Below the pieces are notes generated by a model. It worked only from the letters and a program-made list of their open reading frames with translations, did no database searches and was not told the origin of the DNA. Shown here in pieces: positions 1-5,035 of a stretch of 5,035 nucleotides of DNA (position 1 is the first letter of the stretch; the number at the start of each line of letters is the position of its first letter). The DNA is from Prochlorococcus marinus str. MIT 9215. GTDB lineage: Bacteria > Cyanobacteriota > Cyanobacteriia > PCC-6307 > Cyanobiaceae. The position numbers and the translations under genes are program-made. The stretch spans positions 1 to 5,035 of the forward strand of contig CATBLW010000247.1 in NCBI GenBank assembly GCA_949486985.1, given 5' to 3'.

Positions 1-280
1 GATAGAAGTGCAGGCCGATTGCGTTGCTGGAAGGAACAACAGCACCAGAGATGATGTTGTTTCCGTAAATCAGAGAACCAGCAACAGGCTCACGGATGCC
101 ATCGATATCAACCGGCGGAGCGGCGATGAAGGCAATGATGTAGCAAATGGCTGCAGATAGCAGGGTGGGGACCATCAGCACACCAAACCAGCCGATGTAG
201 AGGCGGTTATTGGTGGAGGTGACCCACTGACAGAATGTTTCCCAGCTACTAAGCCGGCCGCTGCGAGTAGCAGTGGACAT
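1..280 (-). CDS. psbA: Photosystem II D1 protein, N-terminal 93 residues (partial)
   Basis: D1 is the reaction-centre core subunit of photosystem II in the thylakoid membrane; with D2 it binds the primary electron-transfer cofactors and the Mn4CaO5 cluster. The reading frame starts at ATG 280-278 and runs off the left edge after 93 codons, so it is cut by the window and not broken. Residues 18-25 (CQWVTSTN), the first membrane helix (about 29-53) and the lumenal stretch 53-93, with PPVDIDGIREPV and NNIISGAVVPSSNAIGLHFY, are near-invariant D1 sequence. Asp60 corresponds to canonical D1 Asp61, near the manganese cluster; the one-residue offset reflects a shorter N-terminus (MSTATRSGR...), typical of marine Synechococcus forms. 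No Shine-Dalgarno sequence lies just before the ATG. The residue-130 Gln/Glu position that separates low-light and high-light D1 isoforms is outside the window. Identity is seen directly; the isoform cannot be called. Confidence 0.97.
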   Translation of the reverse strand, partial: MSTATRSGRLSSWETFCQWVTSTNNRLYIGWFGVLMVPTLLSAAICYIIAFIAAPPVDIDGIREPVAGSLIYGNNIISGAVVPSSNAIGLHFY

Positions 281-366
281 AATTCAGATTAAGAGGACGT
301 TGTTAAACCTCAACTCCAAAAAAGAGTTAAAGGTGGTTTAAGGGTATGAAATCAGCGAGAAAATCA
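281..366 (-). promoter_or_regulatory. psbA leader and presumed promoter region
   Basis: This is the only non-coding space upstream of psbA once the hairpin at 367-403 is set aside, so the psbA promoter and 5' leader should lie here. On the minus strand it is rich in A and T. It holds a small hairpin at 312-328 (AACTC / GAGTT arms around TTTTTTG), which can extend to about 310-330 with G-U pairs and would sit some 30-50 nt before the start codon. I could not find a convincing pair of -35 and -10 hexamers at proper spacing, so no promoter is placed more exactly. psbA is light-regulated in cyanobacteria, often through its leader; no specific regulator site is visible here. Confidence 0.45.
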
Positions 367-403
367 ATGCTTTCCTTACGCTCCGATATATTAAGAAAAG
401 CAT
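358..403 (-). terminator. Terminator-like hairpin after the DUF697 gene
   Basis: Reading leftwards, the TAA stop at 418-416 is followed after 12 nt by an inverted repeat. The 11-bp arms are 403-393 and 377-367 (ATGCTTTTCTT pairing with AAGGAAAGCAT, with one G-U pair) around a 15-nt loop. Bases 366-358 then read TGATTTTCT. Position and shape fit an intrinsic terminator that separates this gene from psbA. The stem is A/T-rich, the loop is long and the T run is interrupted, so termination may be weak or the structure may do something else. Confidence 0.45.
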
Positions 404-415
404 CTTGGACGCTGT

Positions 416-1783
416 TTACAGGGCTTCTGCTTGGAACGACTTACCTGCTGACTCACGAACCCAGCGTGTCGCTTGCTGCAAAAAGCCAGCCCAATCCAAT
501 CGTTCTGTCTCTGCGGCTTTAGCCACCAACAAAGGCGCCTGACGCTTCAATTCTTCCAAATCCAGTTCGTCAACACCAGAGTTCAAGGCCAGCCAATCGG
601 CCATGGAACGACCCACAACACGCGTGAGATAAGCCGCACTCAGAGCCTGCATGGTTCCAGCCGCCATCCAACTGGTGCCCTCAAGTTTGGCGACACCAAG
701 CAGGGCTTGGCTACTCCATTCCACAACGCCTTGAGCAAGAGCTGCTCCTGCTAAATGCTTGGCCGCAATCTGAAGTGAATCGGGCTGCCATGAGCAGGAC
801 CAAATCTTTGCCATCTCCTTGATCATCAAGCCATTGGCAACTGCAATAGCCAAAAGATCTGCACTGGGAACTGGAGAGGCAAACACAGCACCGGCGACAA
901 GCCATTGCGTGCCCTGTTGCAAACCATTGAAACGCTGACGCCGCAAGTGCTCAAGCTCTGCTTGCCAGGTGCGATGCAAGCGGCACAACAACCGTTGCCG
1001 CGTGGCGTTCAGATTGCGTTGTGGATGTTCCAACAACCTTCTTGCCGGATGCAAAGCCAAGCGGAGTTCATCTCCTTGACCTGACCATCGCAACACCCGC
1101 TCATTCCAGCGAGCAGGCAACTGGGCCTGAAGGGCCTCTAATTGATCAATCCAACTGGCCTCATCCGACCAAGACACGATCACCCAAGCCGGTTGATCAT
1201 CTGGGACTTGATCCAACCAAAGCAAATCTGCCGCCATCAATGGCAAGGGCAAGACATAAAGAAGGGCATCTTGCTGATGAAGGGCTACAGGCCATAGCCA
1301 GGAATCATCTTTTTGGGAAAGGGATCGTGCCCAACAAAGGGTGAGTGGGGTAGAGCCAGCAATGGCCGACTCAACAACAGACTTCTCTGGCAACTCTCCT
1401 GAACCTGAACCCACAACGGCAAGGCTCTGTGGGCCGACATGCTCCAGGACAGCATCGAGTTCCTGCAGGCGCTGCTGTCGTCGCCCATCTGCAGCAGTAT
1501 CCGCTTCCTCTTCGAGGCTCTCAAACTGATCCAAAACCTGCTGACATCGCTTTGTCCAGCCCTCAACAGAGGACGGGGCTTCAAAGCGTGCCGGAGCCCC
1601 TGGCCTGGCCAACCACCAAATTCCAGCGCCAACAACAACCAGACCAAAGCCTCCTCCTGGAACATGGAAGAGGTCGTTAAAAACCCAGTTCCCTAGCAAT
1701 AGGGAACCAGCAGCGAGGGAAGCCTTGCCAACCCAAGAAGAAGAGAGCGGCTGAAAATCGATAGGAAGAGCTGGAAGTTTCAA
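416..1783 (-). CDS. DUF697 (YcjF-like) membrane-associated protein with degenerate GTPase-like region
   Basis: A 455-residue protein of unknown function. Two hydrophobic stretches near the N-terminus (about 22-36 and 43-59) suggest membrane attachment. A charged helical region (about 72-115) follows, then a region laid out like a small GTPase (about 120-255). The C-terminal part (about 288-400) fits the DUF697 pattern: ASPVPSADLLAIAVANGLMIKEMAKIW at 302-328, then two more hydrophobic helices. Cyanobacterial DUF697 proteins often carry a real GTPase domain. Here the P-loop position reads AVVGSGSGELPEKS (122-135) with no GxxxxGK[ST], and the expected NKxD position reads SWSD (204-207), so GTP binding looks lost. 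The start is TTG at 1783-1781: a TAA stop lies two codons upstream, and the first in-frame ATG is at residue 183. A TTG at residue 29 is the alternative. The coding frame is open for its whole length and ends in TAA. The family call is by pattern recognition and the loss of GTP binding is inferred. Confidence 0.75.
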   Translation of the reverse strand: MKLPALPIDFQPLSSSWVGKASLAAGSLLLGNWVFNDLFHVPGGGFGLVVVGAGIWWLARPGAPARFEAPSSVEGWTKRCQQVLDQFESLEEEADTAADGRRQQRLQELDAVLEHVGPQSLAVVGSGSGELPEKSVVESAIAGSTPLTLCWARSLSQKDDSWLWPVALHQQDALLYVLPLPLMAADLLWLDQVPDDQPAWVIVSWSDEASWIDQLEALQAQLPARWNERVLRWSGQGDELRLALHPARRLLEHPQRNLNATRQRLLCRLHRTWQAELEHLRRQRFNGLQQGTQWLVAGAVFASPVPSADLLAIAVANGLMIKEMAKIWSCSWQPDSLQIAAKHLAGAALAQGVVEWSSQALLGVAKLEGTSWMAAGTMQALSAAYLTRVVGRSMADWLALNSGVDELDLEELKRQAPLLVAKAAETERLDWAGFLQQATRWVRESAGKSFQAEAL

Positions 1784-2208
1784 TGTTTACCAGCGTACTT
1801 AGTCTTCTTAGCTCACCTGAAGCATCAGGGAAGAGCTCGAGCCATTTAACGAGTGAAAGTAACTAGTTAGAACAATCCACTCCGACAGCACAGAAAAGCT
1901 TCAGATCACAGTTCTCAAAGGCTTTCTGATCCTTTTAACTCGATAGGGCTGTTGTTCAGGCAAGACAAGAGAACAAGCCTCAATCGATCAGCAGGTAAAC
2001 GCTCCTTAAATACATTTAGATCTCGGTTTTGGGGTTGTCGTCATCGCAACAAGCCCTCGAGAAAGTTCTTTGCAATATCTTGGCTTACCAGTTGGCTGGC
2101 CAGTTTTGCTGGCCAGCAGAGCAAGCAAGTTTTTGAGAGAACAAAAATCAATCAATGCCAGAAGCGCGGTGATGCGTCACACTTGCGCCTGATTACAGGC
2201 AGTGGGCC
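1784..2208. promoter_or_regulatory. Divergent intergenic region, no gene seen
   Basis: These 425 bases separate the left-facing DUF697 gene from the right-facing RHH/RGG gene, so promoters for both should lie here. ATG-started frames on both strands are only about 4-12 codons long. A TTG-started frame from 1952 to 2212 shows no recognisable protein character. No tRNA was recognised. The most ordered element is a strong hairpin at 2095-2117. I found no convincing -35/-10 pair for either direction. Confidence 0.5.
2095..2117. other. Perfect 9-bp-stem hairpin in the divergent region
   Basis: GCTGGCCAG (2095-2103) and CTGGCCAGC (2109-2117) are perfect inverted arms around the loop TTTTG. The core CTGGCCAG is itself palindromic, so the element is also a direct repeat of an 8-bp palindrome. 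It lies about 90 nt upstream of the RHH/RGG start codon. A run of five T's appears only about 13 nt downstream, too far for a standard rightward terminator, and there is no T run leftwards. It may be an RNA leader structure or a pair of operator half-sites; the role is not known. Confidence 0.5.
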
Positions 2209-2913
2209 ATGACGGATTCATACAGAGATCCGCATCAACAAGGCAATCGAGGCGAAGGCGCCCGCGAGGGAGGTCGAGGCAACTTCCGTGGAGGTGGCGG
2301 CGGCGGTCGTGGTGGTGGTGGCAATAGAGAAGGAGGAGGATTTCGCATCCGGCTCAGCGATAACGAAATGCGCTCAGCACATGCACTTCAGGAAGCCTTG
2401 AATCTGCGCTCCACAGTCGCCGTACTTGGCTTTGCCGTGCGAACGCTTGGTCAAATGCTGGAGGATGGTCAGATCGACGAGCTGGTGGCACAGCAACGAT
2501 CACAGGCACCCCGCGGTGGCGGCGGTGGCGGTGGCGGTGGCGGTGGCCGAAGAGACGATCGCGGCCAGGGTTCACGCGGCGGTCGCTCCGATCAAGACCG
2601 CTCACAAGGCAGCAGAGGATCGCGTCCCGACCCCTTTGCTCGGCCTGCTAAACCGCAACCAGCAGCACAAGAGCCTGATCCTGAGCAGGAACCAGACGTT
2701 GCTCCAGAAGCTGATCAAGCTGCTGCGTCAGTCGCGTCAGAGCATGCACCTGCAGGCAACGACTCTGCAGAGAGTGGATCCAGTGAAAACGGATCGACTG
2801 AAAGCGTGTCAACTGAAAACGCTGAGCAGAAGCAGGAACCAGCAGCCTCTACTGATTCAGGAGAGAAGGCTGATGCAGAAGAGAAGCAAGCCGCCACAAG
2901 CAGCGAGGGTTGA
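2209..2913 (+). CDS. Gly/Arg-rich protein with a ribbon-helix-helix-like core and acidic tail
   Basis: A 234-residue protein of unknown function. The N-terminal 44 residues are Gly/Arg-rich (RGG-like, with a Gly-rich run at 28-38). Residues 45-94 form the only globular-looking part. Residues 103-113 are eleven glycines in a row, followed by an Arg/Gly/Ser region to about 140 and then an acidic Glu/Asp/Ala/Ser tail (about 150-234), so most of the chain should be disordered. The core FRIRLSDNEM...ALNLRSTVAVLGFAVRTL follows the strand-helix-turn-helix pattern of CopG-type ribbon-helix-helix DNA-binding proteins and lines up with CopG by eye without gaps. RGG regions commonly bind RNA, so nucleic-acid binding is a reasonable inference, but the target is unknown. 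The start is ATG 2209; an in-frame TGA at 2170-2172 excludes a longer form with another ATG. It ends three bases before trpS, which suggests co-transcription. Confidence 0.85.
   Translation: MTDSYRDPHQQGNRGEGAREGGRGNFRGGGGGGRGGGGNREGGGFRIRLSDNEMRSAHALQEALNLRSTVAVLGFAVRTLGQMLEDGQIDELVAQQRSQAPRGGGGGGGGGGGRRDDRGQGSRGGRSDQDRSQGSRGSRPDPFARPAKPQPAAQEPDPEQEPDVAPEADQAAASVASEHAPAGNDSAESGSSENGSTESVSTENAEQKQEPAASTDSGEKADAEEKQAATSSEG
2290..2322 (+). repeat. First Gly-codon repeat tract
   Basis: Codons 28-38 of the RHH/RGG gene are glycine except for one Arg (CGT) at codon 34, written almost wholly as GGT and GGC triplets. The tract is a trinucleotide-type simple repeat and could change length in steps of three without breaking the frame. 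Confidence 0.7.
2515..2547 (+). repeat. Second Gly-codon repeat tract, mostly alternating GGT/GGC
   Basis: Eleven consecutive glycine codons (103-113 of the RHH/RGG gene) read GGT GGC GGC and then alternate GGT GGC to the end, making a hexanucleotide (GGTGGC) microsatellite. It separates the RHH-like core from the Arg/Ser-rich and acidic tail. Length change by slippage would stay in frame in steps of three bases. Confidence 0.75.
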
Positions 2914-2919
2914 TCGATG
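2905..2919 (+). promoter_or_regulatory. trpS ribosome-binding site inside the end of the upstream gene
   Basis: GAGGG at 2905-2909 lies seven bases before the trpS ATG at 2917, within the last codons of the RHH/RGG gene, whose TGA is at 2911-2913. It is the clearest Shine-Dalgarno-like site in the window and supports ATG 2917 as the trpS start. Translational coupling with the upstream gene is likely. Confidence 0.6.
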
Positions 2920-3924
2920 GGGCTGCCGCGGGTTCTCTCCGGGGTCCAACCCACTGGCGCCCTACATCTGGGCAACTGGTTGGGAGCGATCCGCAACTGG
3001 GTGGAACTTCAAAGCAGCCATGACACATTTGTATGTGTTGTGGATCTGCATGCGATCACGGTTCCGCATGATCCCAAGCAATTAGCTCACGACACCCTTT
3101 CCACTGCCGCTCTCTACGTGGCCTGCGGAATGGATCCAGAGCATTGCTCGATCTTCGTGCAAAGCCAGGTCAAAGCCCATAGCGAACTTTGCTGGTTGTT
3201 GAACTGCGTCACGCCCTTGAACTGGCTGGAGCGCATGATCCAATTCAAGGAAAAAGCCGTCAAACAAGGCGACAACGTTTCCGTCGGGTTGCTGGATTAC
3301 CCCGTTCTGATGGCAGCAGACATCCTTCTCTACGACGCCGACCTTGTGCCTGTTGGCGAAGACCAGAAGCAACACCTTGAACTTGCTAGAGACATCGCCC
3401 AGCAGCGCATCAATGCCAACTTCGGTAGCAAAGAAGAACCTGTCCTAAAAGTGCCCAAGCCTCTGATCTTGAAAGAAGGAGCCAGGGTGATGAGCCTCAA
3501 CGACGGTCGTAGCAAGATGAGTAAAAGCGACCCCAATGAAGGCAGTCGTATCACTCTGCTTGACCCTCCAGAGCTGATTACAAAAAAAATCAAGCGTGCC
3601 AAAACAGACCCGCAGATTGGCCTTGAATTCGGCAACCCAGACAGGCCAGAGGCCGAGAACCTTCTGAGCATCTACTCCATCCTCAGCAAACAAAGCCGAG
3701 ACGTTGTTGCAGCAGAGTGCGCTGAGATGGGATGGGGAACCTTCAAACCCCTACTCGCTGAAACCACCGTTGCAGCCCTTGAACCCATTCAAAGTCGCTA
3801 TGCGGAATTGATGGGAGATCAAGCGGAGCTGAAGAGAATTCTCAATCAGGGCAGAGAACGAGCAGAGGTTGTCGCCGAAGCAACTCTTAAACGCGTCCGT
3901 GATGCCCTTGGCTTTCTGGCGTGA
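2917..3924 (+). CDS. trpS: Tryptophanyl-tRNA synthetase
   Basis: Charges tRNA-Trp with tryptophan at the expense of ATP in the cytoplasm; a class I synthetase, normally a homodimer. The 335-residue length is usual for bacterial TrpRS. The ATP-binding HIGH-type motif is GALHLGN (14-20) and the KMSKS loop is exact at 200-204. Between them, DYPVLMAADILLYDADLVPV (127-146) followed by GEDQKQHLELARDI is the family's diagnostic core; Asp135 matches the residue that recognises the tryptophan indole in the Bacillus stearothermophilus enzyme. The start ATG leads directly into the first strand (RVLSGVQPTG) and has GAGGG seven bases upstream. It follows the RHH/RGG gene by three bases, so the two probably form an operon. 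The C-terminus ends RDALGFLA at a TGA created by the junction of a 22-bp tandem duplication; without the duplication the frame would run six codons further. The catalytic motifs are complete. Confidence 0.98.
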   Translation: MGLPRVLSGVQPTGALHLGNWLGAIRNWVELQSSHDTFVCVVDLHAITVPHDPKQLAHDTLSTAALYVACGMDPEHCSIFVQSQVKAHSELCWLLNCVTPLNWLERMIQFKEKAVKQGDNVSVGLLDYPVLMAADILLYDADLVPVGEDQKQHLELARDIAQQRINANFGSKEEPVLKVPKPLILKEGARVMSLNDGRSKMSKSDPNEGSRITLLDPPELITKKIKRAKTDPQIGLEFGNPDRPEAENLLSIYSILSKQSRDVVAAECAEMGWGTFKPLLAETTVAALEPIQSRYAELMGDQAELKRILNQGRERAEVVAEATLKRVRDALGFLA

Positions 3925-3942
3925 TGCCCTTGGCTTTCTGGC
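3899..3942 (+). repeat. Perfect 22-bp tandem duplication across the trpS stop codon
   Basis: Bases 3899-3920 and 3921-3942 are identical 22-mers beginning GTGATGCCC and ending TTTCTGGC. The first copy encodes the trpS C-terminus (DALGFLA region); the TGA stop (3922-3924) comes from the start of the second copy. The period is not a multiple of three, so the second copy is out of frame and non-coding. The lack of any mismatch suggests a recent event. The second copy runs directly into the 13-bp repeat array. Confidence 0.95.
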
Positions 3943-3960
3943 CACTGATTTTTCAGGCCA
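3939..3960 (+). terminator. Weak bulged hairpin just after trpS
   Basis: TGGC (3939-3942) pairs with GCCA (3957-3960) and CTGA (3945-3948) with TCAG (3953-3956), around a TTTT loop and a two-base bulge (3943-3944). It starts 15 nt after the trpS stop codon. No T run follows, so termination is doubtful. The same bases make up the first irregular units of the repeat array, and the fold may be a by-product of that repetition. Confidence 0.25.
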
Positions 3961-4091
3961 CTGATTAATCAAAGCCAGTGATCAAGCCCAGCGATCTAAA
4001 CCAGTGATCTTGACCATGGATCTAGACCAGCGATCTAAGCCAGTGATCAAGGCCAGTGATCAAGACCACGAACTTGCTAAAGGGATCTGAA
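3942..4091 (+). repeat. Degenerate 13-bp tandem repeat array, consensus CCAGYGATCWARN
   Basis: Seven direct repeats of exactly 13 bp begin at 3975, 3988, 4001, 4014, 4027, 4040 and 4053. CCA (positions 1-3) and GATC (positions 6-9) are invariant in all seven; the other positions vary. Two longer related units precede them (3942-3957, 16 bp; 3958-3974, 17 bp, which contains the palindrome TGATTAATCA). Two decayed units follow in the same register (4066-4078 and 4079-4091; the latter keeps GATC at 4084-4087, exactly 26 bp after the previous one). All three forward frames meet stop codons, so the array is non-coding. There are no spacers, so it is not CRISPR. Possible roles are a protein-binding array, an RNA structure or simply a minisatellite; nothing in the sequence decides among these. 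Confidence 0.9.
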
Positions 4092-4373
4092 CAGACCATG
4101 CTCGTTCAGGCCTAGCCAGCTGATGAGCCGCTTAGAACCAAAGGCATTGAGCTTTTAAGCACTCAATTACCGCTAAAGAATTAACCACCAAAAGGAGACT
4201 CAACAATCTGATAACAACACCCAGCCCCAACCTCAACAAAGGAAGATTTATCATCAAGAAGTAATCTGCTTTGCTCAAGCCTTCACAAATCCAGGCGCTA
4301 GGGAACCAGCCCCAAACGAAGCTTTGGTTACTTCAGATTTACCAATTCGCATCAAACGTAAAAGCATCTAACC
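4092..4373 (+). promoter_or_regulatory. Intergenic leader region before thrS, no gene seen
   Basis: About 280 bases between the repeat array and thrS without a plausible reading frame or RNA gene. CCAGCTGATGAGC at 4116-4128 may be a further decayed, out-of-register copy of the 13-bp unit. Two weak inverted repeats are visible: ATTGAG...CTCAAT at 4146-4167, and CCAAA/TTTGG around CGAAGC at 4312-4327. The second lies about 46 bases before the thrS start and could be part of its leader. No clear promoter hexamers and no T-box signature were found. The region is A-rich, like thrS and unlike trpS. Confidence 0.4.
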
Positions 4374-5035
4374 ATGCCTGTCATTACTCTCCCAGACGGA
4401 AGTCAAAAAACATTTGACCAGCCTGTAACGATCATGCAGGTTGCAGAAAGTATCGGCCCCGGGCTGGCAAAAGCAGCTATTGCTGGCAGGGTCAATAACG
4501 AATTGATTGACACATGCATCCCGATCAATGACGATGCATCAATCAGCATTATCACAGCAAAGAATCAAGAAGGCATTGAAATAATCCGCCACTCATTTGC
4601 TCACTTGGTTGGCCATGCCGTAAAACAATTATATCCAGAAGCCAAGATGGCCATTGGGCCAGTTATTGAAGACGGATTTTATTACGATATTGCTTACGAT
4701 CATCCATTTACTCTCAAAGATCTTGAGGCAATTGAAGCCAGAATTGCAGAGTTGATCAAGCTTGATTACGACGTCAATGTGGATGTCGTTTCACGTGAAA
4801 AGGCGCGTCAAACATTTCTTGAACGCCAAGAGCCTTACAAAGTAAAAATTGTCGATGAAATCCCAGAGGGAGAAACAATCAAGCTCTACAGGCATCAGGA
4901 ATACACAGATATGTGCAGAGGGCCTCATGTTCCCAATACCAGACATCTACGATCATTCAAGTTAACGAAAGTTTCCGGGGCTTACTGGCGGGGCGATTCC
5001 AGCAATGAAATGCTCCAACGCATCTACGGAACAGC
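4374..5035 (+). CDS. thrS: Threonyl-tRNA synthetase, N-terminal 220 residues (partial)
   Basis: Charges tRNA-Thr with threonine and hydrolyses mischarged Ser-tRNA-Thr; a class II synthetase in the cytoplasm. Visible in order are the TGS domain (about 1-61, MPVITLPDGS...ISIITAK) and the editing domain, with HxxxH at His73/His77 (HSFAH) and the paired Cys181/His185 (CRGPH), the editing-site residues known from the E. coli enzyme, so editing should be intact. YWRGDS (204-209) and QRIYGTA (215-221) lead into the catalytic core, which lies beyond the right edge. The start ATG 4374-4376 matches the family N-terminus; no Shine-Dalgarno sequence is visible upstream. The TGS-plus-editing form resembles my recollection of Prochlorococcus ThrRS and proteobacterial enzymes more than the shorter form in some freshwater cyanobacteria. 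G+C is about 42% on sampled lines, against about 54% in trpS. It faces the same way as trpS but lies 449 bases away, so it probably has its own promoter. Confidence 0.97.
   Translation, partial: MPVITLPDGSQKTFDQPVTIMQVAESIGPGLAKAAIAGRVNNELIDTCIPINDDASISIITAKNQEGIEIIRHSFAHLVGHAVKQLYPEAKMAIGPVIEDGFYYDIAYDHPFTLKDLEAIEARIAELIKLDYDVNVDVVSREKARQTFLERQEPYKVKIVDEIPEGETIKLYRHQEYTDMCRGPHVPNTRHLRSFKLTKVSGAYWRGDSSNEMLQRIYGT

Noticed and set aside
473..1696. Several right-facing frames (for example 473-754, 1021-1344 and 1429-1680) opposite the DUF697 gene
   Set aside because: They lie antisense to a long, well-formed coding frame, have no recognisable domains and read like low-complexity shadows of the other strand.
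2172..2192. Six-codon frame (MRHTCA) just upstream of the RHH/RGG start, as a possible leader peptide
   Set aside because: Frames this short occur by chance; there is no ribosome-binding site, no run of regulatory codons and no attenuator structure.
1952..2212. 86-codon right-facing frame in the divergent region
   Set aside because: It needs a TTG start, has no ribosome-binding site, shows no protein-like pattern, covers the hairpin at 2095-2117 and overlaps the start of the RHH/RGG gene.
2553..2564. HIP1 (GCGATCGC) cyanobacterial palindrome
   Set aside because: Only near matches occur, such as ACGATCGC here and GCGATC within the 13-bp units; I found no perfect octamer in the window.
2426..3085. 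219-codon frame overlapping the RHH/RGG gene and the start of trpS in another frame
   Set aside because: It is a shifted reading of the Gly/Arg- and Glu-rich codons, runs into trpS, which is certain, and shows no domain.
3751..3972. Left-facing 73-codon frame reading out of the repeat region into trpS
   Set aside because: It is antisense to the conserved trpS 3' end and begins inside the repeats; no domain or ribosome-binding site is visible.
3942..4091. CRISPR array interpretation of the tandem repeats
   Set aside because: Units are 13 bp, directly adjacent, with no unique spacers and no cas genes nearby.
4092..4373. T-box riboswitch or E. coli-type operator controlling thrS
   Set aside because: No T-box core sequence and no tRNA-like stem-loops were found; T-boxes are mainly a feature of Firmicutes and some other groups, and are not expected in cyanobacteria.

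Overview
The window looks like chromosome from a marine picocyanobacterium of the Synechococcus/Prochlorococcus group. The left edge is the start of psbA (photosystem II D1), with a one-residue-shorter N-terminus than the usual D1. The right edge carries a ThrRS of the full TGS-plus-editing type, which from memory matches marine picocyanobacteria better than freshwater ones. Strain and genus cannot be fixed from sequence alone.

Layout. Two genes point left: psbA (from 280 to the left edge) and a 455-residue DUF697/YcjF-like membrane protein (416-1783). A short intergenic region between them holds a terminator-like hairpin and the psbA leader. A gene-free divergent region (1784-2208) with a 9-bp-stem hairpin then separates the left-facing pair from the right-facing genes. 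These are a 234-residue Gly/Arg-rich protein with a ribbon-helix-helix-like core (2209-2913), trpS (2917-3924) starting only three bases after it, and thrS (4374 to the right edge, partial).

The most unusual part is the trpS-thrS intergenic region. The trpS stop codon lies in a perfect 22-bp tandem duplication. This runs straight into a degenerate array of 13-bp direct repeats (consensus CCAGYGATCWARN): seven units in exact register, plus irregular units on both sides. The thrS fragment beyond it is clearly richer in A+T than trpS (about 42% against 54% G+C on sampled lines).

Together the genes cover photosynthesis (D1), translation (two aminoacyl-tRNA synthetases), and two poorly understood cyanobacterial proteins. 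The DUF697 protein has a GTPase-like region without recognisable nucleotide-binding motifs. The RHH/RGG protein appears to be transcribed with trpS. No tRNA, rRNA, CRISPR array, insertion sequence or prophage gene is visible.
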